From NCBI GenBank assembly GCA_900769795.1, contig CAAGHZ010000089.1:1-30634 (forward strand): a DNA stretch of 30,634 nucleotides. The letters are read 5' to 3'. Positions 6,881-16,036 of this stretch are shown here, piece by piece. The position numbers and the translations under genes are program-made. A model generated the notes under the pieces. That model was given only the letters and a program-made list of their open reading frames with translations, searched no databases and had not been told where the DNA came from. The stretch comes from Clostridia bacterium. Its GTDB lineage: Bacteria > Bacillota > Clostridia > Monoglobales > Monoglobaceae. Within the stretch, counting starts at the first letter, position 1; every line of letters begins with the position of its first letter.

Positions 6881-7597
6881 TTATCTTGTTGTTGAAATTA
6901 TAAAGTCGCAGTACTGTATGAGAGCCTTAGGATGGTTTCTTATATCGCAGTGTTCCATCTTGGGATGCACTGTCAGAGTGTAGTTGCGATTGTACTGTTT
7001 TAACTTTTCTTCCATCGGGGGCATCTGATAGTCTACAAAATGAGTGTCGTTTTCGCCGAAGATTAAAAAGTAAGGTATATTGGGGAGTTTGTCCGCAAAA
7101 TTGACGGGAGAGAAGTTCCTCATTACAATGTCAATAGGACAGTCCTTTTCTATATGAGCAGAGAGAATTGCACGCCTTATACTGGGACGTTGCTCATAAA
7201 TTGTGTTTATGTCTGTAACGGGACAGTTAAGGGCACAGGCGGTTGCTTTGCGTTTTCCGCGGACAAGATAGTTCAGCGCAGTCAGACCGCCCATACTTCC
7301 GCCGGTGATGATGAGGGGTATATTCTCGTCTGCGCCAAGTCTGTCATAGACGGCGTCTAAGACTTGTTCATTAAATTTTTGGGAGTTTTCGCTCATCCAG
7401 CCCCATACACTATAGTAAGGGAAGACCCACGCAATTCCGCTTTCGCCAAGAATTCTGGCTTGTTCTGAACTTTGTTCAAATATAGTGTCATCAGTGTACC
7501 CATGAAAACATACGCAAATTCCTTTAAGCGGGAGTTTGAGAGTATCCTCGTTCAGGAAAGCAAAGTCGAAAAGATTGTCTTTAGTTATATGTCTCAT
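6881..7597 (-). CDS. Alpha/beta hydrolase (prolyl oligopeptidase/esterase type)
   Basis: A 238-residue cytosolic serine hydrolase without signal peptide. The oxyanion-hole strand is ICVCFHGYTDD, the nucleophile elbow is GGSMGG (about residues 98-103), the acid is in FGENDTHFVD and the catalytic histidine in KMEHCDI, so the triad looks complete. The substrate is unknown; the family includes small esterases and acyl-peptide hydrolases. ATG 7597 has CGAGG nearby. A promoter lies upstream, and the zinc-ribbon membrane protein gene follows after 40 bases, so the two may be expressed together. Confidence 0.85.
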   Translation of the reverse strand: MRHITKDNLFDFAFLNEDTLKLPLKGICVCFHGYTDDTIFEQSSEQARILGESGIAWVFPYYSVWGWMSENSQKFNEQVLDAVYDRLGADENIPLIITGGSMGGLTALNYLVRGKRKATACALNCPVTDINTIYEQRPSIRRAILSAHIEKDCPIDIVMRNFSPVNFADKLPNIPYFLIFGENDTHFVDYQMPPMEEKLKQYNRNYTLTVHPKMEHCDIRNHPKALIQYCDFIISTTR

Positions 7598-7644
7598 AAA
7601 ATTACCTCGTGCTGCTACCGCGAGAGCGGTTGAAATTTGATAAC

Positions 7645-7673
7645 ATTTTACTACAAATTATTAAAAAAGGCAA
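7645..7673 (-). promoter_or_regulatory. Putative SigA promoter for the alpha/beta hydrolase gene
   Basis: On the minus strand, TTGCCT (plus-strand 7668-7673) and TAAAAT (7645-7650) are separated by 17 bases. The leader then contains a small perfect hairpin, ACCGC / GCGGT (about 7617-7630). Confidence 0.55.
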
Positions 7674-7737
7674 GGGATTAATTGAAAAAAATTTTTCAAA
7701 AAATTACAGTTTTTTTAATTTTTATATGGAAATTATT

Positions 7738-7766
7738 TTGAGTATATGTTACAATATAAATAGTAT
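7738..7766 (+). promoter_or_regulatory. Possible promoter for the rsuA-to-DUF4364 operon
   Basis: TTGAGT (7738-7743), 17 bases, TAGTAT (7761-7766), in the AT-rich gap before the pseudouridine synthase gene. The match is moderate, but no better pair is visible here. Confidence 0.4.
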
Positions 7767-7792
7767 GTTTAAACAGGTGGGGGTGAGCGTAG

Positions 7793-8512
7793 ATGAGACT
7801 TGATAAATATCTTTGTGACTGTGGAGCAGGGACAAGAAAAGAGGTTAAAAAGCTTATCCGCTCGGGATCTGTTACAGTTGACGGAAAGAGCGTAAACACC
7901 CCTGAATATAAGGTAGATGAAAATTCAGCAAATGTCTGCATAGAGGGGCGTTTGTTGGTGCATAAAAAATTTGTATATCTTATGCTTAACAAGCCGTCGG
8001 GGTATATCTCTGCCACATGGGACAGAGAGAAGCCTGTGGTCACAGAACTTGTGCCTGAGGAATATTTCCACTTTGAGGTGTTTCCCGTTGGCAGACTTGA
8101 TATTGATACTGTGGGATTACTTGTTATGACAAATGACGGTGACCTTGCCCACAAACTGACGAGTCCTGTTCATCACATACCAAAAACCTATTATGCAGAG
8201 GTAGACGGAGAGTTGACAGACGAAGACGTGGTGGCTTTTTCAAATTCTATGGACCTTGGCGATTTTGTGACAAAGCCTGCAAGGCTGACGATAATTTCAA
8301 GCGCGGAGGATAAAAGTTGTGCTGAGGTTGTAATAGCCGAGGGGAAGTTCCATCAGATAAAGCGAATGTTTGAAAAGGTTGGGAAAAATGTAACTTATCT
8401 TAAGAGAATAGCTATGAATAAACTTGCCCTTGATGAGAGCCTCGGCGAGGGAGATGTTAGAGAATTGACGATAGAAGAACTGGAGTTGTTGACTTGTGAT
8501 AGTAAAAAGTGA
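7793..8512 (+). CDS. rsuA: rRNA pseudouridine synthase, RsuA/RluB family
   Basis: A 239-residue RNA-modifying enzyme that isomerises a specific uridine in ribosomal RNA. The N-terminal S4 RNA-binding domain (MRLDKYLCDCG to about residue 55) is followed by the catalytic domain with the motif GRLDIDTVGLL, whose aspartate is the nucleophile, then TNDGDLAHKLTSP, KTYYAEV and GKFHQIKRMF. Length fits RsuA better than the longer RluB, so the 16S rRNA (U516-equivalent) is the likely target, but this cannot be settled from sequence alone. ATG 7793 has GGGGGTGAG upstream. It is the first gene of a plus-strand run and overlaps the kinase gene by 17 bases. Confidence 0.88.
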   Translation: MRLDKYLCDCGAGTRKEVKKLIRSGSVTVDGKSVNTPEYKVDENSANVCIEGRLLVHKKFVYLMLNKPSGYISATWDREKPVVTELVPEEYFHFEVFPVGRLDIDTVGLLVMTNDGDLAHKLTSPVHHIPKTYYAEVDGELTDEDVVAFSNSMDLGDFVTKPARLTIISSAEDKSCAEVVIAEGKFHQIKRMFEKVGKNVTYLKRIAMNKLALDESLGEGDVRELTIEELELLTCDSKK

Positions 8513-9437
8513 CAGTTTGAATAAAGGGATACTGCCAAGAGCGGCGGTTGTTCAGGATATGTCGGGGTTTGGCAGAGTGTCGCTGACAGAGGCGCTCCCT
8601 ATAATGTCGGCTATGGGAGTGGAGGCGTGCCCTCTTCCGACAGCGCTTTTGTCAACTCATACCTATGAGTTTAAGAATTACACACTTCTTGATCTCACAG
8701 ACGAGATGGAGAAAATCATAAATCACTGGGAAGAAATCGGCGTAGAATTTGATGCTGTCTACAGTGGATATATGAGTAGCGCAAGACAGATAGATATAAC
8801 AAAAGAGTTTATGCAAAAACAAAAGGCAAAAGGAGCAGTTATAGTTGTTGACCCTGTTATGGGTGACAATGCTCTGCTTGATGTCAAGACTGTGTATTCT
8901 GACAGAATGTACGAACTAATCGACGGAATGAGGGATATGTGTTCTGTGGCAAACGCCATAACGCCAAATCTTACGGAGGCATGTTTGCTTACAGATCGTG
9001 ACTATCCGCGTGGGGCTATCAACAGTGAGGAAATCTGTGATTTGCTGAAGAGTCTTTCGGAATTAGGTCCGGAGATTGTTGCGATTACCAGTGTCAAAGA
9101 TGCAGAAAACTCTATGTGCGTCGCGGTATATGACAAGACAGAGGGCTTGTATTTTAAAGTAGATTGCGGATATGTTGACCGATTGTTCCATGGGACCGGA
9201 GACATTTATGCCAGTGTATTTACAGGTGCCCTGATGCAAGAAATGAACGTGCGTTCTGCAGCAAACATTGCGGCAGAATTTGTTAGAGAGTGTGTTGCAA
9301 AAACTATCGAACATCCATCTATGCCTGTAAGGCATGGCACGCTGTTTGAGATGGTTTTAAGAGATGGTTTTTTTGCAAGAGATAACTACATAAACAGAGT
9401 AGAAGTACTAAAACTTGAAAAGGGTGAGGGTGTATGA
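8496..9437 (+). CDS. Pyridoxamine/pyridoxal kinase-like protein
   Basis: A 313-residue ribokinase-fold kinase that would phosphorylate vitamin B6 vitamers (pyridoxal, pyridoxamine) with ATP. Recognisable motifs are QDMSGFGRVSL near the N-terminus, VVDPVMGDNALL, NAITPNLTEACLL and the anion-hole motif FHGTGDIYASVF with its catalytic aspartate. The start is GTG 8496 inside the end of the pseudouridine synthase gene, with GGAG about 10 bases upstream; a TTG at 8517 is the alternative. The stop overlaps the start of the next gene (ATGA), so the three genes are translationally coupled. A related hydroxymethylpyrimidine kinase activity is less likely because the opening motif is PdxK/PdxY-like. Confidence 0.85.
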   Translation: MIVKSDSLNKGILPRAAVVQDMSGFGRVSLTEALPIMSAMGVEACPLPTALLSTHTYEFKNYTLLDLTDEMEKIINHWEEIGVEFDAVYSGYMSSARQIDITKEFMQKQKAKGAVIVVDPVMGDNALLDVKTVYSDRMYELIDGMRDMCSVANAITPNLTEACLLTDRDYPRGAINSEEICDLLKSLSELGPEIVAITSVKDAENSMCVAVYDKTEGLYFKVDCGYVDRLFHGTGDIYASVFTGALMQEMNVRSAANIAAEFVRECVAKTIEHPSMPVRHGTLFEMVLRDGFFARDNYINRVEVLKLEKGEGV

Positions 9438-10969
9438 TAGCCAAGATAAACAGTGTAGGCCTTACAGGTATTGACGGATATTCGATTGGGGTAGAAACCG
9501 ATGTAAGCAACGGCGTCCCGAGCTGGGATGTGGTTGGTATGCCTGATACTGCAGTACGAGAATCTAAAGAGCGTATTCGTTCTGCGCTTAAAAATTCGGG
9601 ACTTACGATTCCCGGGAAAAGAATCGTTATAAATCTGGCTCCTGCCGATGTGAAAAAAGAAGGTGCATATCTTGATATGCCCATCGCTCTTGGTATATTG
9701 ATAGCAAGCGAGCAGATAAAGGCGTGGAACCTGAAAGAGTGCAGCTTCTTTGGAGAACTCTCTCTTGACGGAAGCTTAAGGCCGGTGCGAGGTGCTTTGC
9801 CTATGGCGATTACTGCGTATCAAAACGGTATAAAGAAATTGTTTTTGCCAAAACAAAACGCCCTTGAAGCGGCGGTGGTTGAAGGTCTTGAGGTTTATGG
9901 AGTTGAAAACGTAGAAGAACTTGTTAAGATTTTCTCGGGAGAAATGATGCCTGAGAAGACCATTGTTGATACGGACAAACTTTTTGACAGTGCAATAGAG
10001 AATATGCCTGATTTTGCAGATGTAAAGGGTCAGGAGAGTGCAAAACGCGCCCTTGAAATTGCGGCGGCAGGAGGGCACAACATTCTGATGATAGGGCCTC
10101 CCGGTTCAGGCAAAACTATGCTTGCACAGAGAATATCTTCCATACTCCCTGCTATGACCTTTGATGAGGCTTTAGAGGTCACAAAGGTGCACAGTATTGC
10201 AGGCAGGTTGCCAAAGGGGCTTCCCATGGTGGCAAGCAGACCTTTCAGAAGCCCTCATCATACAGTTTCTGCGGTTGGACTTACCGGTGGTGGCAATGGT
10301 ATACCAAAGCCCGGCGAGATAAGTCTTTCGCACCATGGCATATTGTTCCTTGATGAACTACCTGAGTTTCGCAAAGACGCTCTTGAAGTAATGAGACAAC
10401 CTCTTGAGGACGGTGTGGTAACGATTACAAGAGCGGGTGGCACATTCTCGTATCCCTGTAATATAATGTTGGTGGCATCGATGAACCCATGCCCTTGTGG
10501 ATATTACGGAGACAAAAATCATGATTGCAGTTGTTCTCCACAGAGGATTTCAAAATATCTTTCAAAAATAAGCGGACCTCTCCTTGACAGAATCGATTTA
10601 CATATTGAGGTACCCGCTGTTGATTATGAGGATTTAGGCAAAAAGAGTACGGCGGAGTCGTCTGCTGAGATAAAGAAGCGAGTTGACAGGGCAAGAGAAA
10701 TTCAGTTAAAGAGATATAGAGGCACAGGAGTATATTCAAACAGCGGACTTGATGCGTCGATGATAGATGAGGTTTGCGAACTTGATGCCGAAAGTTCGGA
10801 TATGTTGAAAAATGCCTTTGAGCTTTTGGGGCTTAGTGCAAGAGCACACAACAGAATTTTGAAGGTTGCAAGAACTATTGCTGATCTTGCGGGTAATGAA
10901 AAAATTGCCAAAGAAAATATTGCCGAGGCAATACGATACCGGTCACTTGACAGAAAATTCTGGGCATAA
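9434..10969 (+). CDS. comM: ComM/YifB family AAA+ ATPase (Mg-chelatase-like)
   Basis: A 511-residue protein of the YifB/ComM family; ComM of Gram-negative bacteria is a hexameric helicase that promotes branch migration in natural transformation, and the clostridial role is less clear. The N-terminal Lon-protease-like domain (residues about 1-170) is followed by an AAA+ domain with Walker A GPPGSGKT (about 222-229), Walker B ILFLDELPEF, a cysteine cluster (NPCPCGYYGDKNHDCSCSP) and the C-terminal ARAHNRILKVARTIADL region. Length is typical. The start overlaps the kinase stop by 4 bases (ATGA), so it is part of the operon. Confidence 0.93.
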   Translation: MIAKINSVGLTGIDGYSIGVETDVSNGVPSWDVVGMPDTAVRESKERIRSALKNSGLTIPGKRIVINLAPADVKKEGAYLDMPIALGILIASEQIKAWNLKECSFFGELSLDGSLRPVRGALPMAITAYQNGIKKLFLPKQNALEAAVVEGLEVYGVENVEELVKIFSGEMMPEKTIVDTDKLFDSAIENMPDFADVKGQESAKRALEIAAAGGHNILMIGPPGSGKTMLAQRISSILPAMTFDEALEVTKVHSIAGRLPKGLPMVASRPFRSPHHTVSAVGLTGGGNGIPKPGEISLSHHGILFLDELPEFRKDALEVMRQPLEDGVVTITRAGGTFSYPCNIMLVASMNPCPCGYYGDKNHDCSCSPQRISKYLSKISGPLLDRIDLHIEVPAVDYEDLGKKSTAESSAEIKKRVDRAREIQLKRYRGTGVYSNSGLDASMIDEVCELDAESSDMLKNAFELLGLSARAHNRILKVARTIADLAGNEKIAKENIAEAIRYRSLDRKFWA

Positions 10970-10987
10970 TAAACAGGAGGGATTGAC

Positions 10988-11482
10988 TTGAAACTACATA
11001 TTGTTCTGGTTGAGCCTGAAATCCCGTCAAATACGGGGAATATTTCAAGGACGTGCTCGGTTATAGGGGCGACGCTTCATCTTGTTCACCCTCTTGGGTT
11101 TGATATAAGTGAGAAACAGGTAAAACGTGCAGGACTTGATTATTGGGATGAACTTGACCTTTATGAGCATCAAAGTTTTGCCGAGGTCAAAGAGATGTAT
11201 CCTGACGGAAATTTTTATTACTGCACAACAAAGGGTAAAAATACATACAGCGAGGTAAACTATAAAGAGCAAGAGGGTGACATTTTTCTTGTTTTTGGCA
11301 AGGAAACAAAGGGATTGCCCGAACCGCTCCTCAGGGAGAATTATGACCACTGTATAAGAATCCCCATGAGGGAGAATATGAGGTCGCTTAATTTATCAAA
11401 TTCTGTAGCAATCATAGCTTATGAGGTGCTAAGACAATTTGATTTTTCAAGTTTAGAAAGAGAGGGTGTATTAAATGGTTAG
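10988..11482 (+). CDS. trmL: tRNA (cytidine/uridine-34 2'-O)-methyltransferase
   Basis: A 164-residue SPOUT methyltransferase that methylates the ribose at wobble position 34 of tRNA-Leu isoacceptors, using S-adenosylmethionine. The three knot motifs are clear: EIPSNTGNISRTC, LVFGKETKGLPE and RIPMRENMRSLNLSNSVAI, where the SAM-binding trefoil knot ends. Length is typical for TrmL, which lacks the extra domains of TrmH. The start is TTG 10988, with AGGAGGG 8 bases upstream; no ATG fits. The stop overlaps the degV start by 8 bases. Confidence 0.93.
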   Translation: MKLHIVLVEPEIPSNTGNISRTCSVIGATLHLVHPLGFDISEKQVKRAGLDYWDELDLYEHQSFAEVKEMYPDGNFYYCTTKGKNTYSEVNYKEQEGDIFLVFGKETKGLPEPLLRENYDHCIRIPMRENMRSLNLSNSVAIIAYEVLRQFDFSSLEREGVLNG

Positions 11483-12344
11483 AATTATTACCGATGCAGC
11501 AGCGGATATAACAAAAGAAATTGCAGAGGAACTTAGCATTGAGATACTTCCGTTTATGATAGCGACACAGGACAGACAGATTATTGCTGACGAGAATTTA
11601 GACCTTGAAGAATTCTATGATATTATTGAAACATCTGCTGAGGTTCCTACAACAAGTCAGATGAGCCCTGCAGATATTGAGGATATCTATCGTCGTGTCG
11701 GCAAGGAAAGTCAGATTTTGCATATAACAATGTCAGCTAAAGCGAGCGGAATAAACAATACTTCCAATATGGTTGCATCTCAACTCAATGATGAAGGATT
11801 TGATATAGTTGTTTATGATTCTTCGTCATTTTCGCTTGCGTTTGGTACTGCTGTAATTGAGGCGGCAAGAATGGCTAAGGAAGGAAAATCAAGGGAGGAT
11901 ATAATTGACTATATAACATCCGTCTATACCCGTGATACAGCATATTTTTTAGTTGATGATTTAACTCAACTTAAAAAGAGCGGCAGAATTAAAGCCACCA
12001 CGATGGCAATCAGCAAGGCTCTTGATATAAAGCCTATACTGATGGTAAACGATGGCCTTGTTGAGGCTTTTCGCAAGATAAGAGGTCTTAAAAAGGCAAT
12101 TACAGTTCTTGTGGACTTCATAGAAGAGCGAATGGATGCCCCCGAGGAGAACGAGTTGTTGATACTGCACTCAAGGGCTGATGATAAGGTCGAGATTGTT
12201 GAGAAAATGGTCAGAGAGAGGATAAATCCCAAATCTATAAAGTGTGCTAAGGTTGGTCCTGTAATTACCACCCATGCAGGAGTTGGAGTGCTTGGGGTTT
12301 ATTTTAAGCACAAGAAAGCATATACTGAGTATGAAAACAAATAG
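11475..12344 (+). CDS. DegV family fatty acid-binding protein
   Basis: A 289-residue DegV protein; members bind a fatty acid between two domains, and in Gram-positive bacteria some (FakB) present it to the fatty acid kinase FakA. The sequence opens with VRIITDAAADITKE, followed by the conserved TTSQMSPADIEDIY and the ligand-loop region TMSAKASGINNT; the C-terminal VGPVITTHAGVGVLGV is diagnostic. Length is usual. The ATG overlaps the trmL stop, and AGAGAGGG lies upstream. FakA is not in this window, so use as a FakB partner is inference. Confidence 0.93.
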   Translation: MVRIITDAAADITKEIAEELSIEILPFMIATQDRQIIADENLDLEEFYDIIETSAEVPTTSQMSPADIEDIYRRVGKESQILHITMSAKASGINNTSNMVASQLNDEGFDIVVYDSSSFSLAFGTAVIEAARMAKEGKSREDIIDYITSVYTRDTAYFLVDDLTQLKKSGRIKATTMAISKALDIKPILMVNDGLVEAFRKIRGLKKAITVLVDFIEERMDAPEENELLILHSRADDKVEIVEKMVRERINPKSIKCAKVGPVITTHAGVGVLGVYFKHKKAYTEYENK

Positions 12345-12355
12345 GAGGGTCGCGT

Positions 12356-12880
12356 ATGTTTCTTGAACATGACGAGATGAAGTTTGCAATTTTGTATACG
12401 CTTGAGAAAAACGTGGAGCCTATCAGCATGCCTGCTCTTTGTGATATCCTTACGTGGGAGAAGCAGGTAATGAACTATTTTGATCTGGCACTTATGCTCA
12501 ACGAACTTATAGAGGACGGTTTTGTGGAAAGCAAGTTCTATCGTGATGAGCGTGCGTTCACCCCAAGTGAAAGGGGTAAGGAAACGAATATGTTCTTTTT
12601 TGAGCGTGTTCCAAAGAGTATCCGCGACAGAATCGACAGTGCAATATCCGAAATAAAGTTTGAAGAGCAGGTTAATCCCAATGCAGTAGAGACCGAGATT
12701 ATACCTGTTGCACCGCATCAGTATATGGCGTCTCTTAATATGCTTGATGCTAATTTGCCTATGCTTGAACTTAAGATATATGCAGGCTCAAGGGCGGATG
12801 CTGAGAATGCATCAAAGATTCTTTCTAAAGAGGCTGATGAAATATACAAGATGATAATTGCAAAAATTACTGAAAATTAA
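12356..12880 (+). CDS. DUF4364 family protein
   Basis: A 174-residue protein of a clostridial family of unknown function. The N-terminal half reads as a winged-helix fold (EMKFAILYTLEKNVEPISM, then YFDLALMLNELIEDGFVE and the wing-like FTPSERGKE), so DNA binding is plausible; the C-terminal half is a mixed alpha/beta domain. It is 11 bases after degV with AGGAGGG before its ATG and ends the operon. In other Clostridia this family is often found near DegV or tRNA-related genes, as I recall. Confidence 0.8.
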   Translation: MFLEHDEMKFAILYTLEKNVEPISMPALCDILTWEKQVMNYFDLALMLNELIEDGFVESKFYRDERAFTPSERGKETNMFFFERVPKSIRDRIDSAISEIKFEEQVNPNAVETEIIPVAPHQYMASLNMLDANLPMLELKIYAGSRADAENASKILSKEADEIYKMIIAKITEN

Positions 12881-12892
12881 AAGCATCAAGGC

Positions 12893-12921
12893 TTGACGAT
12901 AGAGAGTAAAATTGGTATAAT
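12893..12921 (+). promoter_or_regulatory. SigA promoter of alaS
   Basis: TTGACG (12893-12898), 17 bases, perfect TATAAT (12916-12921). Transcription would begin at about 12928, leaving a leader of only about 70 bases before the chosen alaS start, too short for a T-box. Confidence 0.88.
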
Positions 12922-12999
12922 TAAAAGAATGTGATGACAAGGCCCGTCTGCAGTCTTGGTTTTTATGATAAATATGCAGATAGAAAGGCAATGAATATT

Positions 13000-15633
13000 A
13001 TGGAAAAGCTTGGACTTAACGAAATACGCGAGAGATACCTCTCGTTTTTTGAAAGCAAAGGACATTTAAGACTTCCGTCCTTTCCTCTTGTTCCTCAGGG
13101 AGATGCCAGCCTCCTTTTGATAAATGCAGGCATGGCACCGCTAAAACCTTACTTTACAGGCAAGGAAGTTCCGCCAAGAAAGAGAGTAACCACCTGCCAG
13201 AAGTGTATCAGAACTCCTGATATCGAGAGCGTTGGTCTTACTGCTCGTCATGGTACGTTCTTTGAGATGCTTGGTAACTTCTCCTTTGGAGATTACTTCA
13301 AGAACGAGGCTACCGCTTGGGCTTGGGAGTTTATAACAAAGGTTCTTGAAATTCCCGAGGATAGACTCTGGGTAAGCGTTTATGAAGAGGACGAAGAAGC
13401 TGTTCGGATATGGACGGAAAAGGTTGGCGTAAAAAAAGAGAGAATAGTTTACCTCGGTAAAGAGGATAACTTCTGGGAAATCGGCACAGGCCCTTGCGGA
13501 CCTTGTTCTGAGATATACTTTGACAGAGGCGAAGCATTCGGATGTGGAAGTCCTGATTGTGCAGTAGGTTGTGAGTGCGACAGATTTGTTGAGTTCTGGA
13601 ACCTTGTTTTCACACAGTTTGACAAGGATGAGAACGGCGTTTACAATCGCCTTGCAAATCCGAACATTGATACAGGTATGGGCCTTGAGCGTATTGCCTG
13701 CATTATGCAGGGGGTTACCTCTATTTTTGAGGTTGACACAATCCGCAAAATTTTGGATACAGCTGCTGAAATGGTTGGGGTTACATACGGCGTGGACAAG
13801 CAGACAGACATATCACTGCGCGTAATTACCGATCACGTCAGAAGCACAGTGTTTATGGTATCTGATGGTGTATTGCCATCAAATGAGGGCAGAGGATATG
13901 TTCTCCGTCGTCTCCTTCGTCGTGCAGCGAGACATGGTAGGTTGCTCGGCCTTAAAGAGGCGTTCCTTTATAAGCTTGCAAAGGTTGTTGCAGGTGAGTC
14001 GGGCAAGGCTTATCCTGAACTTGAAAATAATTTTGAATATATAGAAAAGGTTATCAAAACAGAAGAACAGCGTTTTGAAGAAACAATCGACCAGGGTATC
14101 GCAATACTCAATGACTACATTGCAGAACTTAAAGAAGATGGGAAAACTGAACTTTCAGGCGAGAATGCTTTTAAACTTTATGATACTTATGGCTTCCCGA
14201 TTGATTTGACAAAGGAAATACTTGCTGAGAACTCATTCACAGTGGCAGAAGAAGATTTTAAGGCGCTTATGGATGAGCAGAGAGAGCGTGCAAGATCTGC
14301 CCGTGGTGATATGGAAGGTGAAGCATGGAAAGAAGATATCTTTGCAAACATCGAAAGTGCGACAGTATTTGAGGGATATGACAATACAGAGCTTTCTGCA
14401 AAAGTTCTCGGCATCGGTAAGGATGGAGAGAGAGTTACAACTGCAAACGCAGGCGAAGATGTAACAATAGTTCTTGATGCAACACCTTTCTATGGAGAGA
14501 GCGGCGGACAGGTTGGCGACAGTGGATACATAAAAACAAACGGAGCCACAGTTGCAGTAAAAGATACAAAGAAGAGAAACGGTAAGTTCCTCCATATCTG
14601 TACAATAGAAAGCGGAAGCATAAGCGAGGGAGAAACAGTTTCTTGTACTATTGATAATGAGCGTCGTATGGCAATACGCCGTAACCACTCATCTGCACAC
14701 CTTGTGCAGGCGGCACTTCGTAATGTTCTCGGAGGTCACGTTGCTCAGGCGGGTTCTTATGTTGATGAAGACAGAATGAGATTTGACTTTTCTCACTTTG
14801 CGGCGATGACTCAGGAAGAGCTCTCAGCAGTAGAAAGAGAAGTAAACGAAATGATTCTTGCAAATCTTGATATAGATTGCAGCGAAAAGAGTCTTGACGA
14901 AGCAAAGAAAATGGGTGCAACAGCCCTCTTTAGCGAAAAGTATGGCGCAACTGTACGCGTTGTAAAGATGGGTGATTACAGCCTTGAACTTTGTGGCGGT
15001 ACTCACGCTAAAAACACCGGAAGTCTTGGTCTTTTCAAGATTGTCAGTGAGAGCGGTGTTGCGGCAGGGGTACGCAGAATTGAAGCGGTAACAGGGATGG
15101 GTGTGCTTAAACTTATTGATGAGAAGCAGGGCATTATAAACAGAACTGCAGCAGCGCTTAAACTCAAGTCTGCGGCAGAAATAGATGTTAAGGTAGAGGC
15201 TCTTGTGAACGACCATAAGGAACTTGAAAGAAAGATAGAGCAGTTTAACGACAAGATGGCGGCAATGCGCACAAAGAATATGATGGCAGGCGTTAGACAC
15301 TTAGGCAGCGTAAACATTCTGACTGCGCAGGTTGATGGTATGGGTGCAAATGAGATGAAGGCCCTTGCTGACAATGCCAAGTCGCAGATGCAGTCAGGTG
15401 TTGTAGTGCTTGCCTCAAATACAGATGGTAAGATTACATTTGTTGCAATGGCAATGCCTGAGGCGGTAAAGAGTGGTGTACATTGCGGTAACATTATTCG
15501 TGAGGTTACTGCAATCTGCGGAGGTAAAGGCGGCGGTAAGCCTGATATGGCGCAGGGCGGCGGCGTGAATGCTATGAAGATTGATGATGCCCTTGCGAAA
15601 GTCGACGATATCGTTTCTGCAATGCTTAAGTAA
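13000..15633 (+). CDS. alaS: Alanyl-tRNA synthetase
   Basis: An 877-residue class II synthetase that charges tRNA-Ala with alanine. The N-terminal catalytic core shows FESKGHLRLPSFPLVP, RKRVTTCQKCIRTPD and NFWEIGTGPCGPCSEIY. The editing domain has the zinc motifs HSSAH and CGGTH, and a C-Ala domain with GGKGGGKPDMAQGGG closes the protein. Length is as expected. I place the start at ATG 13000 because the protein then opens with MEKLGLNEIRERY, as in the family, and AAAGG lies 11 bases upstream; ATG 12991 is possible. The frame extends up to 12931, but that is almost on the predicted transcription start. Confidence 0.96.
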   Translation: MEKLGLNEIRERYLSFFESKGHLRLPSFPLVPQGDASLLLINAGMAPLKPYFTGKEVPPRKRVTTCQKCIRTPDIESVGLTARHGTFFEMLGNFSFGDYFKNEATAWAWEFITKVLEIPEDRLWVSVYEEDEEAVRIWTEKVGVKKERIVYLGKEDNFWEIGTGPCGPCSEIYFDRGEAFGCGSPDCAVGCECDRFVEFWNLVFTQFDKDENGVYNRLANPNIDTGMGLERIACIMQGVTSIFEVDTIRKILDTAAEMVGVTYGVDKQTDISLRVITDHVRSTVFMVSDGVLPSNEGRGYVLRRLLRRAARHGRLLGLKEAFLYKLAKVVAGESGKAYPELENNFEYIEKVIKTEEQRFEETIDQGIAILNDYIAELKEDGKTELSGENAFKLYDTYGFPIDLTKEILAENSFTVAEEDFKALMDEQRERARSARGDMEGEAWKEDIFANIESATVFEGYDNTELSAKVLGIGKDGERVTTANAGEDVTIVLDATPFYGESGGQVGDSGYIKTNGATVAVKDTKKRNGKFLHICTIESGSISEGETVSCTIDNERRMAIRRNHSSAHLVQAALRNVLGGHVAQAGSYVDEDRMRFDFSHFAAMTQEELSAVEREVNEMILANLDIDCSEKSLDEAKKMGATALFSEKYGATVRVVKMGDYSLELCGGTHAKNTGSLGLFKIVSESGVAAGVRRIEAVTGMGVLKLIDEKQGIINRTAAALKLKSAAEIDVKVEALVNDHKELERKIEQFNDKMAAMRTKNMMAGVRHLGSVNILTAQVDGMGANEMKALADNAKSQMQSGVVVLASNTDGKITFVAMAMPEAVKSGVHCGNIIREVTAICGGKGGGKPDMAQGGGVNAMKIDDALAKVDDIVSAMLK

Positions 15634-15649
15634 AAGAGAGGTAAATCAA

Positions 15650-15994
15650 ATGAGTGATTGTCTTTTTTGCAAAATAAAAGACGGGGAAATCCCGTCAACA
15701 AAGGTTTATGAGGATGAGCTTGTGTATGCTTTTGAGGACATAGATCCTCAGGCGCCTGTGCATATAATTATAATACCAAAGGTGCACATATCATCAGGCA
15801 ACGAAATAGATGAAGAAAACTGTGCGGTTGTTGGACATATATTCTCGGTTGCGGCAAAGATTGCTAAAGAAAAAGGCTTTGCTGATAAGGGGTGGAGAAT
15901 TGTAAACAACTGCGGAGAGGACGGCGGACAGACGGTAGGACATATACACTTTCATCTGCTTGCCGGCAGAAATCTTCAGTGGCCCCCGGGCTGA
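15650..15994 (+). CDS. HIT family nucleotide-binding protein (Hint type)
   Basis: A 114-residue small cytosolic hydrolase of the histidine triad family, which cleaves adenosine phosphoramidates and related nucleotides. The N-terminus CLFCKIKDGEIPSTKVYED is typical of HinT proteins, and the triad GHIHFHLLAGR carries the catalytic histidines. ATG 15650 has AGAGAGG at 15635-15641. It lies 16 bases after alaS, so both are probably on one transcript, which ends at the hairpin after the stop. Confidence 0.95.
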   Translation: MSDCLFCKIKDGEIPSTKVYEDELVYAFEDIDPQAPVHIIIIPKVHISSGNEIDEENCAVVGHIFSVAAKIAKEKGFADKGWRIVNNCGEDGGQTVGHIHFHLLAGRNLQWPPG

Positions 15995-16000
15995 TATAAA

Positions 16001-16036
16001 GCGGAGTGTCCTTTGGGGCACTCCGCTGGTTTTATT
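16001..16036 (+). terminator. Probable terminator after alaS and the HIT gene
   Basis: GCGGAGTG and CACTCCGC (16001-16026) form a stem extended by three further pairs around a short loop. The T-run that follows (GGTTTTATT) is weak, so termination may be partial. Confidence 0.65.

Noticed and set aside
12931..12999. N-terminal extension of alaS from GTG 12931
   Set aside because: It lies almost at the predicted transcription start, has no ribosome binding site and adds residues not found in the family.
12880..13000. T-box riboswitch before alaS
   Set aside because: The promoter at 12893-12921 leaves a leader of only about 70 bases, with no T-box sequence, specifier stem or terminator/antiterminator pair.
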